Below are positions 31,862-39,551 of a DNA stretch of 39,551 nucleotides, one piece after another (the stretch's first letter is position 1; the number at the start of each line of letters is the position of its first letter). The stretch comes from Candidatus Cryptoclostridium obscurum (lineage in GTDB: Bacteria; Bacillota; Dehalobacteriia; UBA7702), in the NCBI GenBank assembly GCA_904420535.1, contig CAJFVQ010000099.1:1-39551 (forward strand), written 5' to 3'. A program made the position numbers and the translations under genes. The notes under the pieces were generated by a model. It searched no databases and was not told the DNA's origin. It saw nothing but the letters and a program-made list of their open reading frames with translations.

Positions 31862-33004
31862 TTGAAGACAATCGGTATTTTAGGTTCAACGGGTTCCATT
31901 GGTACCCAAAGTCTCGATGTGATCGGCTGGTTCCCCGAGGATTACAAAGTGCAGGTTTTGGTTGCCAACCATCACTGGGAATTGTTAGCGGAACAAGCGA
32001 AAAAGTTCTCCCCGGCTGTGGTAGTGATCTGCGACGAATCAAAGTACTCTCTTTTAAAGGAAGCCCTCAAAGATTTTAAAGGAGAGATCCTGTGCGGAGA
32101 AGAGGGGCTCCATGTTGCTGCTGCCATGAAAGTTGATATGATGATCCATGGCATTGCGGGAATGGCAGGTCTAAGTCCGCTGTTGGATACTTTGAAAGTT
32201 GGCAATAAGGTAGCTTTTGCCAATAAAGAGAGTCTCGTCACCGCGGGGCATCTCGTCATGGAATTGGTAAAACAATATCATACGGTATTATTGCCCGTGG
32301 ACAGTGAGCATTCGGCCATTTTTCAGTGTCTGATGGGGGGACGCAGCGGGATTCGCAAATTGGTATTGACTGCTTCCGGCGGTCCTTTTCGGAACTTTTC
32401 GGTAAAGCAAATGGAAACAATCACGCCTGCGATGGCATTGAAGCATCCCACCTGGAACATGGGGGCAAAGGTTACCATAGATAGTTCCACCATGATGAAT
32501 AAGGGATTGGAAGTGATTGAAGCTCACTGGCTTTTCGATGTGGATTACGATGATATCGACGTTTTAATCCAGCCCCAGAGCGTTATTCATTCCATGGTCA
32601 GTTTCAAAGATGGATCTTTTATCGGCCATTTGGGGAAAGCTGATATGCGGATTCCCATCCAGTTTGCCTTGACCTATCCGGAGCGGAAAGAAAACCCTCT
32701 GGAACCTCTGGATTTTGCGAAGTTGGGGCATATCGATTTTTACGCCCCCCGTCGGGAAGTTTTTCCGCTGTTGGATCTGGCCTATGAAGCGGGAAAAGCG
32801 GGCGGTACGGAAACGGCGGTTCTCAATGCTGCCAATGAGACCTTGGTGTATATGTTCCTGGAAGAGCGAATAAAATATACTGATATTTATTCTTATGCGG
32901 TAAAAGCCATGGAGGCCTACAATCATATTGCTGCGCCGTCTTTGGAAGAAATCTTGACTGCTGCAGATTGGGCAAAAGCATGGCTCAATGAGGTGATTTC
33001 TTGA
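31862..33004 (+). CDS. dxr: 1-deoxy-D-xylulose 5-phosphate reductoisomerase
   Basis: Second step of the methylerythritol phosphate pathway: deoxyxylulose phosphate to methylerythritol phosphate, with NADPH and a divalent metal. 380 residues: NADPH site TIGILGSTGSIGTQSLDVI, GLSPLLDTLKVGNKVAFANK, LLPVDSEHSAIFQCL, LTASGGPFRNF, HPTWNMGAKVTIDSSTMMNK and EAHWLFDVDYDDIDVLIQPQ. The start is TTG at 31862 with AGGAG eight bases ahead. No ATG is available before the NADPH motif. It overlaps rseP (TTGA). Confidence 0.97.
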   Translation: MKTIGILGSTGSIGTQSLDVIGWFPEDYKVQVLVANHHWELLAEQAKKFSPAVVVICDESKYSLLKEALKDFKGEILCGEEGLHVAAAMKVDMMIHGIAGMAGLSPLLDTLKVGNKVAFANKESLVTAGHLVMELVKQYHTVLLPVDSEHSAIFQCLMGGRSGIRKLVLTASGGPFRNFSVKQMETITPAMALKHPTWNMGAKVTIDSSTMMNKGLEVIEAHWLFDVDYDDIDVLIQPQSVIHSMVSFKDGSFIGHLGKADMRIPIQFALTYPERKENPLEPLDFAKLGHIDFYAPRREVFPLLDLAYEAGKAGGTETAVLNAANETLVYMFLEERIKYTDIYSYAVKAMEAYNHIAAPSLEEILTAADWAKAWLNEVIS

Positions 33005-34020
33005 ACGTAATTCTCACAGTTCTTTTGACACTGCTCATGTTCGGCATTATTATTTTTGCCCATGAGTTTGGACACTTGCTTTGCGCAAAAAAATGCCATA
33101 TTTATGTGGAGGAGTTTTCCGTCGGCATGGGGCCGAAGCTATTTGCTTTTCACAAAGGAGAGACCCAGTATACTCTGCGTCTTTTTCCCATAGGCGGTTA
33201 TTGTAAAATGCCGGGGGAAGATGGCGAAAGTGAACATCCCAACGGCTTTGACAAAAAGTCGGTACCCCAGCGGATGCTGGTGGTAGCCGGCGGTGCGCTA
33301 TTCAATTTCATTTTTGCAATTTTACTGTTTATTGTAGCTTATATGGCTTTGGGAACGCCCGTTAACGAGGCCCGGATCGGTGAGGTAACTGAAGGTATGC
33401 CCGCAGCAGAAGCCGGTATGTTAGCGGGAGACGAGATCACTGCTATTAACGGGGAATCAGTGGACACTTGGGCAGAAGCCGTTACGATCATCAATGCCAA
33501 CGAGGGCAATGAGTTGACTTTCACCGTGGATCGCGATGGCGAATCCTTGAGTTTTCAAATCGTGCCCGAATTATCGGAAGATGGTACCCAATCGGTGATC
33601 GGGATTGTGCGAGATAGTGAACGTTTATCGCTTTTCGGCGCCATTCAGTTAGGCTTCCAGCAAACATATGATCTCACAAAGCTGATTTTAGTTTCTCTGT
33701 TTGATATGGTGACTGGCCAGGCAGATGTGGAATTGGCCGGTCCTGTCGGTGTCGGTCAGATGGTGGGGCAAGTGGCCAATTACGGACTCTTGAATTTTAT
33801 CATATTCATTGCCGCCATCAGCGTCAATCTTGGCGTTGTCAATCTTCTGCCTTTGCCGGCTTTGGACGGTAGTCGCCTTGTGTTTTTGGCCATTGAAGGG
33901 CTAAGAGGAAAACCGGTCAGCGCCCAGGTAGAGGGAACCATTCATTTCGTTGGTTTCGTTCTACTCATGGGACTTATGATTGTCATTACCTTTTTTGATG
34001 TCTCCCGAATCGTTGGTTGA
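33001..34020 (+). CDS. rseP: RIP metalloprotease RseP (site-2 protease family)
   Basis: Intramembrane zinc protease that cleaves membrane-bound anti-sigma factors and signal peptide remnants. 339 residues: first transmembrane segment with the zinc motif HEFGH (His21, Glu22, His25), SVGMGPKLFAFHKG, FPIGGYCKMPGED, a PDZ domain (about 120-200: EVTEGMPAAEAGMLAGDEIT), and the third zinc ligand region LLPLPALDGSRLVF. Start is TTG at 33001, overlapping the dxr stop (TTGA), with GAGGTG six bases ahead; the family N-terminus begins just there. Confidence 0.96.
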   Translation: MNVILTVLLTLLMFGIIIFAHEFGHLLCAKKCHIYVEEFSVGMGPKLFAFHKGETQYTLRLFPIGGYCKMPGEDGESEHPNGFDKKSVPQRMLVVAGGALFNFIFAILLFIVAYMALGTPVNEARIGEVTEGMPAAEAGMLAGDEITAINGESVDTWAEAVTIINANEGNELTFTVDRDGESLSFQIVPELSEDGTQSVIGIVRDSERLSLFGAIQLGFQQTYDLTKLILVSLFDMVTGQADVELAGPVGVGQMVGQVANYGLLNFIIFIAAISVNLGVVNLLPLPALDGSRLVFLAIEGLRGKPVSAQVEGTIHFVGFVLLMGLMIVITFFDVSRIVG

Positions 34021-34037
34021 TGACAACGGAGGAAAAT

Positions 34038-35093
34038 ATGAGACGAAAATCCAGGAAAATAAAGATCGGATCCGTAGAGATCGGCGGCGATGCTCCGATC
34101 TCGATCCAAAGTATGAATAATACCAAAACCGCTGATGTGGATGAGACGTTAAAGCAGCTGAATGCCTTGGCAAAGGCGGGGTGCGATATCGGGCGTTTGG
34201 CGGTTCCTGATGCGGAAGCAGCAGAGGCCTTGAGGAAAATCTTGCCCCAAGCGCCCTTGCCTTTGGTGGCGGATATTCATTTTGACTATCGTTTGGCCTT
34301 GGCTGCCATTGATGCTGGGATCGATGCGCTGCGAATCAATCCCGGCAATATCGGCAGCGAGGAACGGATTCGAAAGGTATTGTCGGCAGCTAAAGAACGG
34401 GGGATACCCATTCGTATCGGCATCAATGGCGGATCTTTGGAAAAAGATCTTTTGGCAAAGTATGGACCGACTCCCGAAGCTTTGGTGGAAAGTGCCCTCA
34501 GACAAGTGGCGATTTTTGAACGCTTTGGGTTTGAGGATTATAAAATTTCCGTTAAAACTTCATCGGTTCCTAATACTGTAGCAGCCTATGAATTGCTGGC
34601 AAAGAAAGTGGAGTGCCCCCTTCATATCGGTGTGACCGAGGCGGGAACTTTGCTGAAGGGGAGTATCAAATCGTCGCTGGGGTTGGGGATTTTGCTTTTC
34701 CACGGCATCGGCGATACGATGCGTGTCTCCCTTACGGGGGATCCCATCAACGAAGTGATCGTGGCGCGGGAAATTTTGAGAGGTCTTGGCCTTCGCAAAG
34801 AGGGAGTAGAGATCATTTCTTGCCCCACTTGTGGTCGCACTAAAGTTGATCTGGAAGCCATGGTAATGGCAACGGAAAATGCTTTGGCGGGCTTTCAGCC
34901 AAAACGCCCTTTGACAGTGGCTGTGATGGGTTGCGAGGTCAACGGCCCTGGCGAAGCCAAAGAAGCCGATTACGGAATTGCTTCCGGACGAGGCCAAGGG
35001 CTATTGATCAAAGAAGGACAGGTCGTGGGGAAGTATTCCGAAACGGCCATTGTTGATGAGTTGATTGCTTTAATCAGGAGGAATGAACAATGA
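34038..35093 (+). CDS. ispG: 4-hydroxy-3-methylbut-2-en-1-yl diphosphate synthase IspG
   Basis: Iron-sulfur enzyme of the methylerythritol phosphate pathway that opens the cyclodiphosphate ring to HMBPP. 351 residues: KIGSVEIGGDAPISIQSMNN, GCDIGRLAVPDAEAAEAL, VADIHFDYRLALAAIDAG, LRINPGNIGSEERI, THIGVTEAG-like (LHIGVTEAGTLLKGSIKSSL), and [4Fe-4S] ligands Cys262, Cys265, Cys299 and Glu306 in SCPTCGRTKVDLEAM and MGCEVNGPGEAKEADYGI. ATG 34038 has CGGAGG ahead; a TTG upstream is rejected. It overlaps proS as ATGA. Electrons could come from the ferredoxin encoded upstream. Confidence 0.97.
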   Translation: MRRKSRKIKIGSVEIGGDAPISIQSMNNTKTADVDETLKQLNALAKAGCDIGRLAVPDAEAAEALRKILPQAPLPLVADIHFDYRLALAAIDAGIDALRINPGNIGSEERIRKVLSAAKERGIPIRIGINGGSLEKDLLAKYGPTPEALVESALRQVAIFERFGFEDYKISVKTSSVPNTVAAYELLAKKVECPLHIGVTEAGTLLKGSIKSSLGLGILLFHGIGDTMRVSLTGDPINEVIVAREILRGLGLRKEGVEIISCPTCGRTKVDLEAMVMATENALAGFQPKRPLTVAVMGCEVNGPGEAKEADYGIASGRGQGLLIKEGQVVGKYSETAIVDELIALIRRNEQ

Positions 35094-36805
35094 GGTATAG
35101 TAAGATGTTTGCACCCACCTTGCGGGAGGTACCTGCCGAGGCGGAAATCGCTAGTCATCAACTGATGCTCCGTGCAGGGTTGATGCGAAAAGTCGCTTCG
35201 GGGATTTATACGTATTTGCCTATGGGATGGCGTACTATGGAAAAGATCGATACCATCATTCGAGAAGAGATGAATCGCAGCGGCGCCCAGGAGTTGCTGT
35301 TTCCTATCGTCCAGCCGGCGGAACTTTGGCAAAAGAGTGGACGCTGGGATGTTTACGGTGATGAATTATGGCGGGTTCGCGACCGCCATGGCCGCGATTT
35401 TTGCCTGGGCCCCACCCATGAAGAGGTGATCACTTCTCTCATCAGTAACGAAGTGAAATCCTATAAACAATTACCACTGATGCTTTATCAGATCCAAAAT
35501 AAATATCGCGATGAGCGCCGCCCTCGTTTTGGTTTGATGCGCAGCAGAGAATTTGTGATGAAGGATTGTTACAGTTTCGATCGTGACGAGGATGGGCTAG
35601 ATGTCAGTTATCATCTTATGTATGATGCTTATACCCGCATTTTTCAACGCTGCGGTTTGGACTTCCGCCCGGTAGAGGCGGATAATGGCGCCATTGGCGG
35701 TTCTTCATCCCATGAATTTATGGTTTTGGCCGAAAGCGGCGAAGCGGAAATTCTTTATTGTGATTCCTGCAACTATGCAGCCAATGTGGAAATTGCCGAA
35801 AGTGGCACGGTGATCGCTGAGTCCGAGGAGGCCATGGGGGATGTGGAAAAAGTTCTGACTCCTAACTGCCGTACCATTGATGATGTGGTTTCCTTCTTGC
35901 ATTCTGATGTAAAAAAATCCATGAAGGCATTGGTTTTTATGGCCGATGGAATACCTGTTTTGATCTTTATTCGTGGGGATCGTCGTCTGAATGAAATCAG
36001 TGTGCAAAACTATCTCGGCGCGGTGACTTTCTATATGGCTACAGAAGAAGATCTGGTCAATGCCGGTTTGGTTCAGGGATTTATCGGTCCTGTCGGTCAG
36101 AAGCTCAGGGTCTTAGTCGATCATGAAATTGCCCAAGGTCGTAACTTCTGTTGCGGTGCCAACGAAAAGGATTATCATTTTATCAATGTAAATTTTGGTC
36201 GTGACTTCGATGGCGAAGTTGGCAAGTTCCGTCTGACAGAGGCTGGAGAAACTTGCCCCCACTGCGGTGGTACACTACAAAAAGCGCGCGGCATTGAGGT
36301 GGGACAAGTCTTCAAATTAGGTTCGAAATACAGCAAATCTATGGGTGCCACCTATTTAGACGAAGAGGGCAAAGCACAGTTAATGGAAATGGGATGTTAC
36401 GGCATCGGCGTCGGTCGCACCATGGCAGCTGCCATCGAACAGAACAACGATGAACATGGCATCATCTGGCCTCTTTCCCTTGCTCCTTATCAAATCATTA
36501 TTGTGCCTGTGAGCGAAAAGAGCAAAACTCAGGTCGCAGCAGCGGAAAAACTCTATGGAGATCTGTTGGCTGCAGGGTATGAGGTAATTCTCGATGATCG
36601 CGCCGAACGGGCTGGAGTGAAATTTAAAGATGCCGATCTTTTAGGCATTCCTCTGCGAATCACCATTGGGGATAAGAGCCTTGCCAAAGGTGAATTGGAA
36701 TATAAACTTAGAAGAAGCGGCGAAGCGGGAACAATTTCCGCAGAGAATCCTCTGGATGCCATTGAAGATTTATTAAACAGGGCCGACGCGCCGGACCATG
36801 AATAA
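35090..36805 (+). CDS. proS: Prolyl-tRNA synthetase (bacterial type)
   Basis: Charges tRNA(Pro). 571 residues, the long bacterial form: MRYSKMFAPTLREVPAEAEI, motif 2 region RDERRPRFGLMRSREFVMKD, CYSFDRDEDGLDVSYHLMYD, then the inserted YbaK-like editing domain (about 225-385, containing SDVKKSMKALVFM and GPVGQKLRVLVDHEIAQG), motif 3 GCYGIGVGRTMAAAIEQNND, and the C-terminal anticodon-binding domain (IIIVPVSEKSKTQVAAAEKL). AGGAGG lies ahead of the ATG. Last gene of the uppS series; a bidirectional terminator follows. Confidence 0.98.
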   Translation: MRYSKMFAPTLREVPAEAEIASHQLMLRAGLMRKVASGIYTYLPMGWRTMEKIDTIIREEMNRSGAQELLFPIVQPAELWQKSGRWDVYGDELWRVRDRHGRDFCLGPTHEEVITSLISNEVKSYKQLPLMLYQIQNKYRDERRPRFGLMRSREFVMKDCYSFDRDEDGLDVSYHLMYDAYTRIFQRCGLDFRPVEADNGAIGGSSSHEFMVLAESGEAEILYCDSCNYAANVEIAESGTVIAESEEAMGDVEKVLTPNCRTIDDVVSFLHSDVKKSMKALVFMADGIPVLIFIRGDRRLNEISVQNYLGAVTFYMATEEDLVNAGLVQGFIGPVGQKLRVLVDHEIAQGRNFCCGANEKDYHFINVNFGRDFDGEVGKFRLTEAGETCPHCGGTLQKARGIEVGQVFKLGSKYSKSMGATYLDEEGKAQLMEMGCYGIGVGRTMAAAIEQNNDEHGIIWPLSLAPYQIIIVPVSEKSKTQVAAAEKLYGDLLAAGYEVILDDRAERAGVKFKDADLLGIPLRITIGDKSLAKGELEYKLRRSGEAGTISAENPLDAIEDLLNRADAPDHE

Positions 36806-36828
36806 AACGAAAGATAATAGAAATAAAA

Positions 36829-36857
36829 AAACCGTCCTGAAGTTCAGGACGGTTTTT
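36829..36857. terminator. Bidirectional terminator between proS and the convergent minus-strand operon
   Basis: CCGTCCTGAA (36832-36841) pairs with TTCAGGACGG (36843-36852), with A runs before and T runs after, so it can end transcripts from both directions. Confidence 0.92.
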
Positions 36858-36901
36858 GGTGTTTTGGGCATAAACGTTTTCAATCATCGGAATCGACCGA
36901 T

Positions 36902-38134
36902 TTAAAAACGGTGGTCAAAAATACGGGTTGATTTTTTTTCACTGCGAGGCAGTGCACCGATTTCCACCGGCTTTACCTCGACGGTGATACCGATTTTATT
37001 TTTAAATTGGTTGCGGATCTCACGTTTTAAATCATCCGTATCTGTGCTGGTATTTTTTTCCACAAAGAGGGTGCAGGAATCCTTACCGTCAATTCGGTTA
37101 ATTACAAATTGATATTCGCTGGAAGCATCCTTTATTTTAGCTAATATCGTCTCAATCTGGCTGGGAAAAATATTGACTCCTTTGACTTTGACCATATCGT
37201 CTGTACGCCCCGCAATCGTATCGATGCGAGGATATTGGCTGCCGCAAGGACATTCTCCGGGGATGATTCTTGTTAGGTCATGGGTACGGTAACGAATCAA
37301 GGGAGCGCCTTGTTTTCGTAAGGTGGTAATGACAAGTTCCCCCATTTCCCCGTCGGGCAGAACTTCACCGGTCTTAGGGTTGACGATTTCGAAATAGATG
37401 TAATCATCCCACATATGCATACCACAGTCATAATCGCAGCTAATGCCGATGCCCGGACCGTAAATTTCCGTAAGACCGTAAATATCGTAAAGAGATATTC
37501 CTAATTCTGTGGCAATCCGCTTCCGCATTTTTTCTCCCCAGCGTTCCGAACCGATCACGCCTTTTTTTAGATGGATTTTATCTCCCAGTCCCCGTTTAGC
37601 GATTTCTTCCGCTAGCAGTAGCGCATAGGAGGACGTTGCGCAAAGAACAGTGGATTTCAGATCTACCATCATTTTGAGCTGTTTGTCGGTATTCCCCGGC
37701 CCCATGGGGATGGTCATGGCGCCTAGGTGTTCGGCGCCGTTTTGAAAGCCGATGCCCGCTGTCCATAAGCCATAACCCGGAGTAATGTGAATCCGATCCG
37801 AAGAAGTAATTCCCGCCATCTCATAACAGCGCTGAAACATTTTTGCCCAGTCTTCCACGTCCTGGGCAGTGTAGGGAATGATTACCGGAGTACCGGTCGT
37901 GCCGGAGGAAGAATGAATCCGTACAATCTCCTCCTCGGGCACTGCCTGAAGCCCCAAGGGATAGGCATCTCGCAGATCGCCTTTCCGGGTAAAAGGAAGT
38001 TTCTCGAAATCCTCTTGACTTTGTATGGCGTCGATATCAATGCCTTCCAGTTTGTTTTTGTAAAAGCAATCCATAGAGGTAAGTCTTTTTAATTGCTTTT
38101 TGATCAACTGGAGTTGACTTTCTTTCATTTCCAT
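36902..38134 (-). CDS. Phenylacetate--CoA ligase family (adenylate-forming)
   Basis: A 410-residue ANL-superfamily enzyme related to PaaK, joining an aryl acid to CoA through an acyl-adenylate. Motifs: IHSSSGTTGTPVIIPYT (nucleotide loop), HITPGYGLWTAGIGFQNGAE, IGSERWGEK, ISLYDIYGLTEIYGPGIG, GELVITTLRKQGAPLIRYRT, AGRTDDMVKVKGVNIFPSQI and the C-terminal lysine in ALPRSEKKSTRIFDHR. It is the last gene of a minus-strand operon after iorA and iorB, 19 bases from iorB, with AAAGGAG ahead. This context suggests it handles arylacetates such as phenylacetate or indoleacetate made from aromatic amino acids. Substrate and direction of reaction are inference. Confidence 0.93.
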   Translation of the reverse strand: MEMKESQLQLIKKQLKRLTSMDCFYKNKLEGIDIDAIQSQEDFEKLPFTRKGDLRDAYPLGLQAVPEEEIVRIHSSSGTTGTPVIIPYTAQDVEDWAKMFQRCYEMAGITSSDRIHITPGYGLWTAGIGFQNGAEHLGAMTIPMGPGNTDKQLKMMVDLKSTVLCATSSYALLLAEEIAKRGLGDKIHLKKGVIGSERWGEKMRKRIATELGISLYDIYGLTEIYGPGIGISCDYDCGMHMWDDYIYFEIVNPKTGEVLPDGEMGELVITTLRKQGAPLIRYRTHDLTRIIPGECPCGSQYPRIDTIAGRTDDMVKVKGVNIFPSQIETILAKIKDASSEYQFVINRIDGKDSCTLFVEKNTSTDTDDLKREIRNQFKNKIGITVEVKPVEIGALPRSEKKSTRIFDHRF

Positions 38135-38153
38135 CTAACAATTGCTCCTTTGA

Positions 38154-38738
38154 TCAGTTCACTTCTTCTGCAGCCAATGAGACTGCTTGCAAATTCATCT
38201 TATGATATTTTGAAGGAATACGCTTCATGATTGCATTTTTCAATTCATCGGTGGTTATGCCTAATTTTCCCGATGCTACCGCTGCGCCCAGTAACGCCAG
38301 ATTCAATACTTTAGGAGAACCGCAGCGATGACATATATCTTCGCCGTCGATGAACACGACATTTTTTACTTTGGAACGGATTGCCGCCACCATGGTTTTC
38401 CCACAATAGGGATTCCCTGACAGCGAAGCTGTGATGGGCTGTACTGCCTTGGTGTTGACAATGGCAATGCCGTTTTCTTTTAAATAGGGAAGACAGCGAA
38501 GGGCTTCCCCGGGTTCAAATCCGATCAGCACATCAGCTTGACCTAGAGGGATTAATGGGGAATGAATGGTACCGCCGATCCTGACATGACTTACCACACA
38601 GCCGCCTCGTTGGGCCATACCGATGGTTTCAGCAGTGCGTACATTTTCATTTTTTTCCATGGCGGCAAAGGCGATCAGTTTTGACGCCAAAACAGTTCCT
38701 TGACCGCCGACGCCGCAAAGCAAACAATTTTTGGTCAT
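38154..38738 (-). CDS. iorB: Indolepyruvate:ferredoxin oxidoreductase subunit beta
   Basis: The small (gamma-type) subunit of indolepyruvate:ferredoxin oxidoreductase, which with IorA decarboxylates aryl pyruvates to aryl-acetyl-CoA and reduces ferredoxin. 194 residues: NCLLCGVGGQGTVLASKLI, VRTAETIGMAQRGGCVVSHV, SPLIPLGQADVLIGFEPGEA, and NLALLGAAVASGKLG near the C-terminus. The start overlaps the iorA stop as ATGA. Confidence 0.95.
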   Translation of the reverse strand: MTKNCLLCGVGGQGTVLASKLIAFAAMEKNENVRTAETIGMAQRGGCVVSHVRIGGTIHSPLIPLGQADVLIGFEPGEALRCLPYLKENGIAIVNTKAVQPITASLSGNPYCGKTMVAAIRSKVKNVVFIDGEDICHRCGSPKVLNLALLGAAVASGKLGITTDELKNAIMKRIPSKYHKMNLQAVSLAAEEVN

Positions 38739-39551
38739 TGGCGATCACTCCCTTCTTCTATTGCATTGGTGGGGCAGACCTGAGCACATAAACCGCAGCC
38801 AAAGCAGAGCGACGGCTCAATCATTACCTGATCTCCCTCCAAAGCCATGGCCGGGCAGCCCAAAGCTTTGATACATTTTTTACACTGAATACAGGATTCG
38901 GTGACATGATAACGTCTTTTCGCTTTAGTCACGGCAATGCATGGAGATTTGAATATGATAGCGCGAACGCCGCTGCCTTCCGCTGCCTTTTTAACAGCTT
39001 CCGTTGCCGCAGAAAGATCCAATGGATTGATTGTCTCGACGGAGGAAACCCCAATTGCTTCCAATATTTTAGCAATATCTGCCGGTTTGTGAACATTCCC
39101 CATCATGGTGCGTCCTGTTCCGGGATGCGGTTGATGACCCGTCATCGCGGTGGTAGAGTTGTCCAAAACGATGAGAATAATATCTGTCTCGTTATATACG
39201 GCGTTGATCACTCCGGGTAAACCTGAGGCGAAAAACGTGGAATCGCCGATGAAAGCAAAATTTAGCGTGTCCGGTTCGATGCGATGAAGTCCCTGTGCCA
39301 TGGTGACGTCGGCTCCCATGCAAAGACAAGTATCCACCATATCCAAGGGCATGGCGTTACCCAAGGTATAGCAACCGATATCCCCGCAAAATACAGCTTT
39401 CTTTCCCCGAACCCCTTGTTTTACTGCATAAAAGGATGCCCTGTGGGGACAGCCGGCACAAAGCACCGGCGGCCGTATCGGTAATGGTGGCGTGTCCGTT
39501 ACTTTCTGTTTTGCGTCGTTTATGTTCTCTGCGTCCTCTGCGTCCTCTGCG
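38735..39551 (-). CDS. iorA: Indolepyruvate:ferredoxin oxidoreductase subunit alpha (5' truncated by window)
   Basis: Only the C-terminal part (272 codons) is in the window; the frame is open to base 39551 and reads through the GTG at 39464-39466, so that codon is internal. The visible order is an acidic repeated linker (AEDAEDAEN), the family segment PPVLCAGCPHRASFYAV, the thiamine-diphosphate-binding domain (FCGDIGCYTLGNAMPLD, FIGDSTFFASGLPGVINAVY, LDNSTTAMTGHQPHPGTGR), and a C-terminal ferredoxin domain with two cysteine clusters (CIQCKKCIKALGCPA and CFGCGLCAQVCPTNAI). Full-length IorA is about 600 residues. It catalyses oxidative decarboxylation of aryl pyruvates and heads the iorAB-ligase operon here. 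Confidence 0.95.
   Translation of the reverse strand, partial: AEDAEDAENINDAKQKVTDTPPLPIRPPVLCAGCPHRASFYAVKQGVRGKKAVFCGDIGCYTLGNAMPLDMVDTCLCMGADVTMAQGLHRIEPDTLNFAFIGDSTFFASGLPGVINAVYNETDIILIVLDNSTTAMTGHQPHPGTGRTMMGNVHKPADIAKILEAIGVSSVETINPLDLSAATEAVKKAAEGSGVRAIIFKSPCIAVTKAKRRYHVTESCIQCKKCIKALGCPAMALEGDQVMIEPSLCFGCGLCAQVCPTNAIEEGSDRQ
39531..39551 (-). repeat. 9-bp tandem repeat in iorA encoding Ala-Glu-Asp
   Basis: GCGTCCTCT occurs at 39531-39539 and 39540-39548, and a third copy begins at 39549 and is cut by the window. In the iorA frame it encodes repeats of Ala-Glu-Asp in the linker ahead of the thiamine-diphosphate domain. The repeat may continue outside the window. Confidence 0.85.

Noticed and set aside
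39464-39466. GTG as the start of iorA
   Set aside because: The frame is open upstream to the window edge and reads the family segment PPVLCAGCPHR across this codon, so it is internal.
1-39551. tRNA, rRNA, CRISPR array or insertion sequence
   Set aside because: No cloverleaf-like segment, spaced repeats, transposase or terminal inverted repeats were seen on reading both strands.

Overview
The window is chromosomal core DNA from a low-to-mid GC member of the Bacillota. It is most likely an anaerobe of the Clostridia or Negativicutes type. The class is inferred from gene order (ylxM-ffh-rpsP-khpA-rimM-trmD-rplS, comM...dprA-topA-trmFO-xerC-hslVU, rpsB-tsf-pyrH-frr-uppS-cdsA-dxr-rseP-ispG-proS), strong AGGAGG-type ribosome binding sites, TTGACA/TATAAT promoters, and oxygen-sensitive functions (2[4Fe-4S] ferredoxin, indolepyruvate:ferredoxin oxidoreductase, a CooT-like nickel protein). 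Genus cannot be fixed from sequence reading alone. I saw no tRNA, rRNA, CRISPR array, insertion sequence or prophage.

Layout. 1-1513: end of a fatty-acid operon (accD cut by the window edge, then accA). 1581-2390: a small operon with its own consensus promoter and a leader ending in an intrinsic terminator, encoding a DUF3842-type protein and a CooT-like nickel-binding protein. 2465-4074: pgi with its own promoter and a bidirectional terminator. 4096-5831 (minus): a small protein of unknown function and an LDH2-type malate/lactate dehydrogenase. 5926-6934: an orphan OpuAC-like lipoprotein. 6969-11707: SRP/ribosome maturation cluster, with trmD fused to a second SPOUT methyltransferase domain and rplS under its own promoter and leader. 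11791-13734: rbgA, rnhB, yraN. 13771-26570: a long run comM, alpha/beta hydrolase, membrane-anchored MurF-like ligase, Ddl-like ligase, dprA, topA, trmFO, xerC, hslV, hslU. 26791-30010: rpsB (structured leader), tsf, pyrH, frr. 30065-30266: ferredoxin and terminator. 30275-36805: uppS, cdsA, dxr, rseP, ispG, proS. 36902-39551 (minus): iorA (cut by the window edge), iorB and a phenylacetate-CoA ligase-like gene.

How the genes work together. The plus-strand blocks couple translation (ribosomal proteins L19, S2 and S16, EF-Ts, RRF, RimM, TrmD, RbgA, ProS), protein export (Ffh/YlxM), DNA processing (TopA, DprA, ComM, XerC, RNase HII) and envelope precursor synthesis (Dxr and IspG supply isoprenoid units, UppS makes undecaprenyl-PP, CdsA makes CDP-diacylglycerol). 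The MurF-like/Ddl-like pair points to a second, non-canonical step in peptidoglycan precursor or amino-acid ligation chemistry. The minus-strand iorAB-ligase operon fits fermentation of aromatic amino acids through aryl-acetyl-CoA.

The best candidates for something undescribed are the hydrolase/MurF-like/Ddl-like cassette placed between comM and dprA, the terminator-ending leader ahead of the DUF3842/CooT pair, the TrmD-SPOUT fusion, and the folded leader ahead of rpsB.
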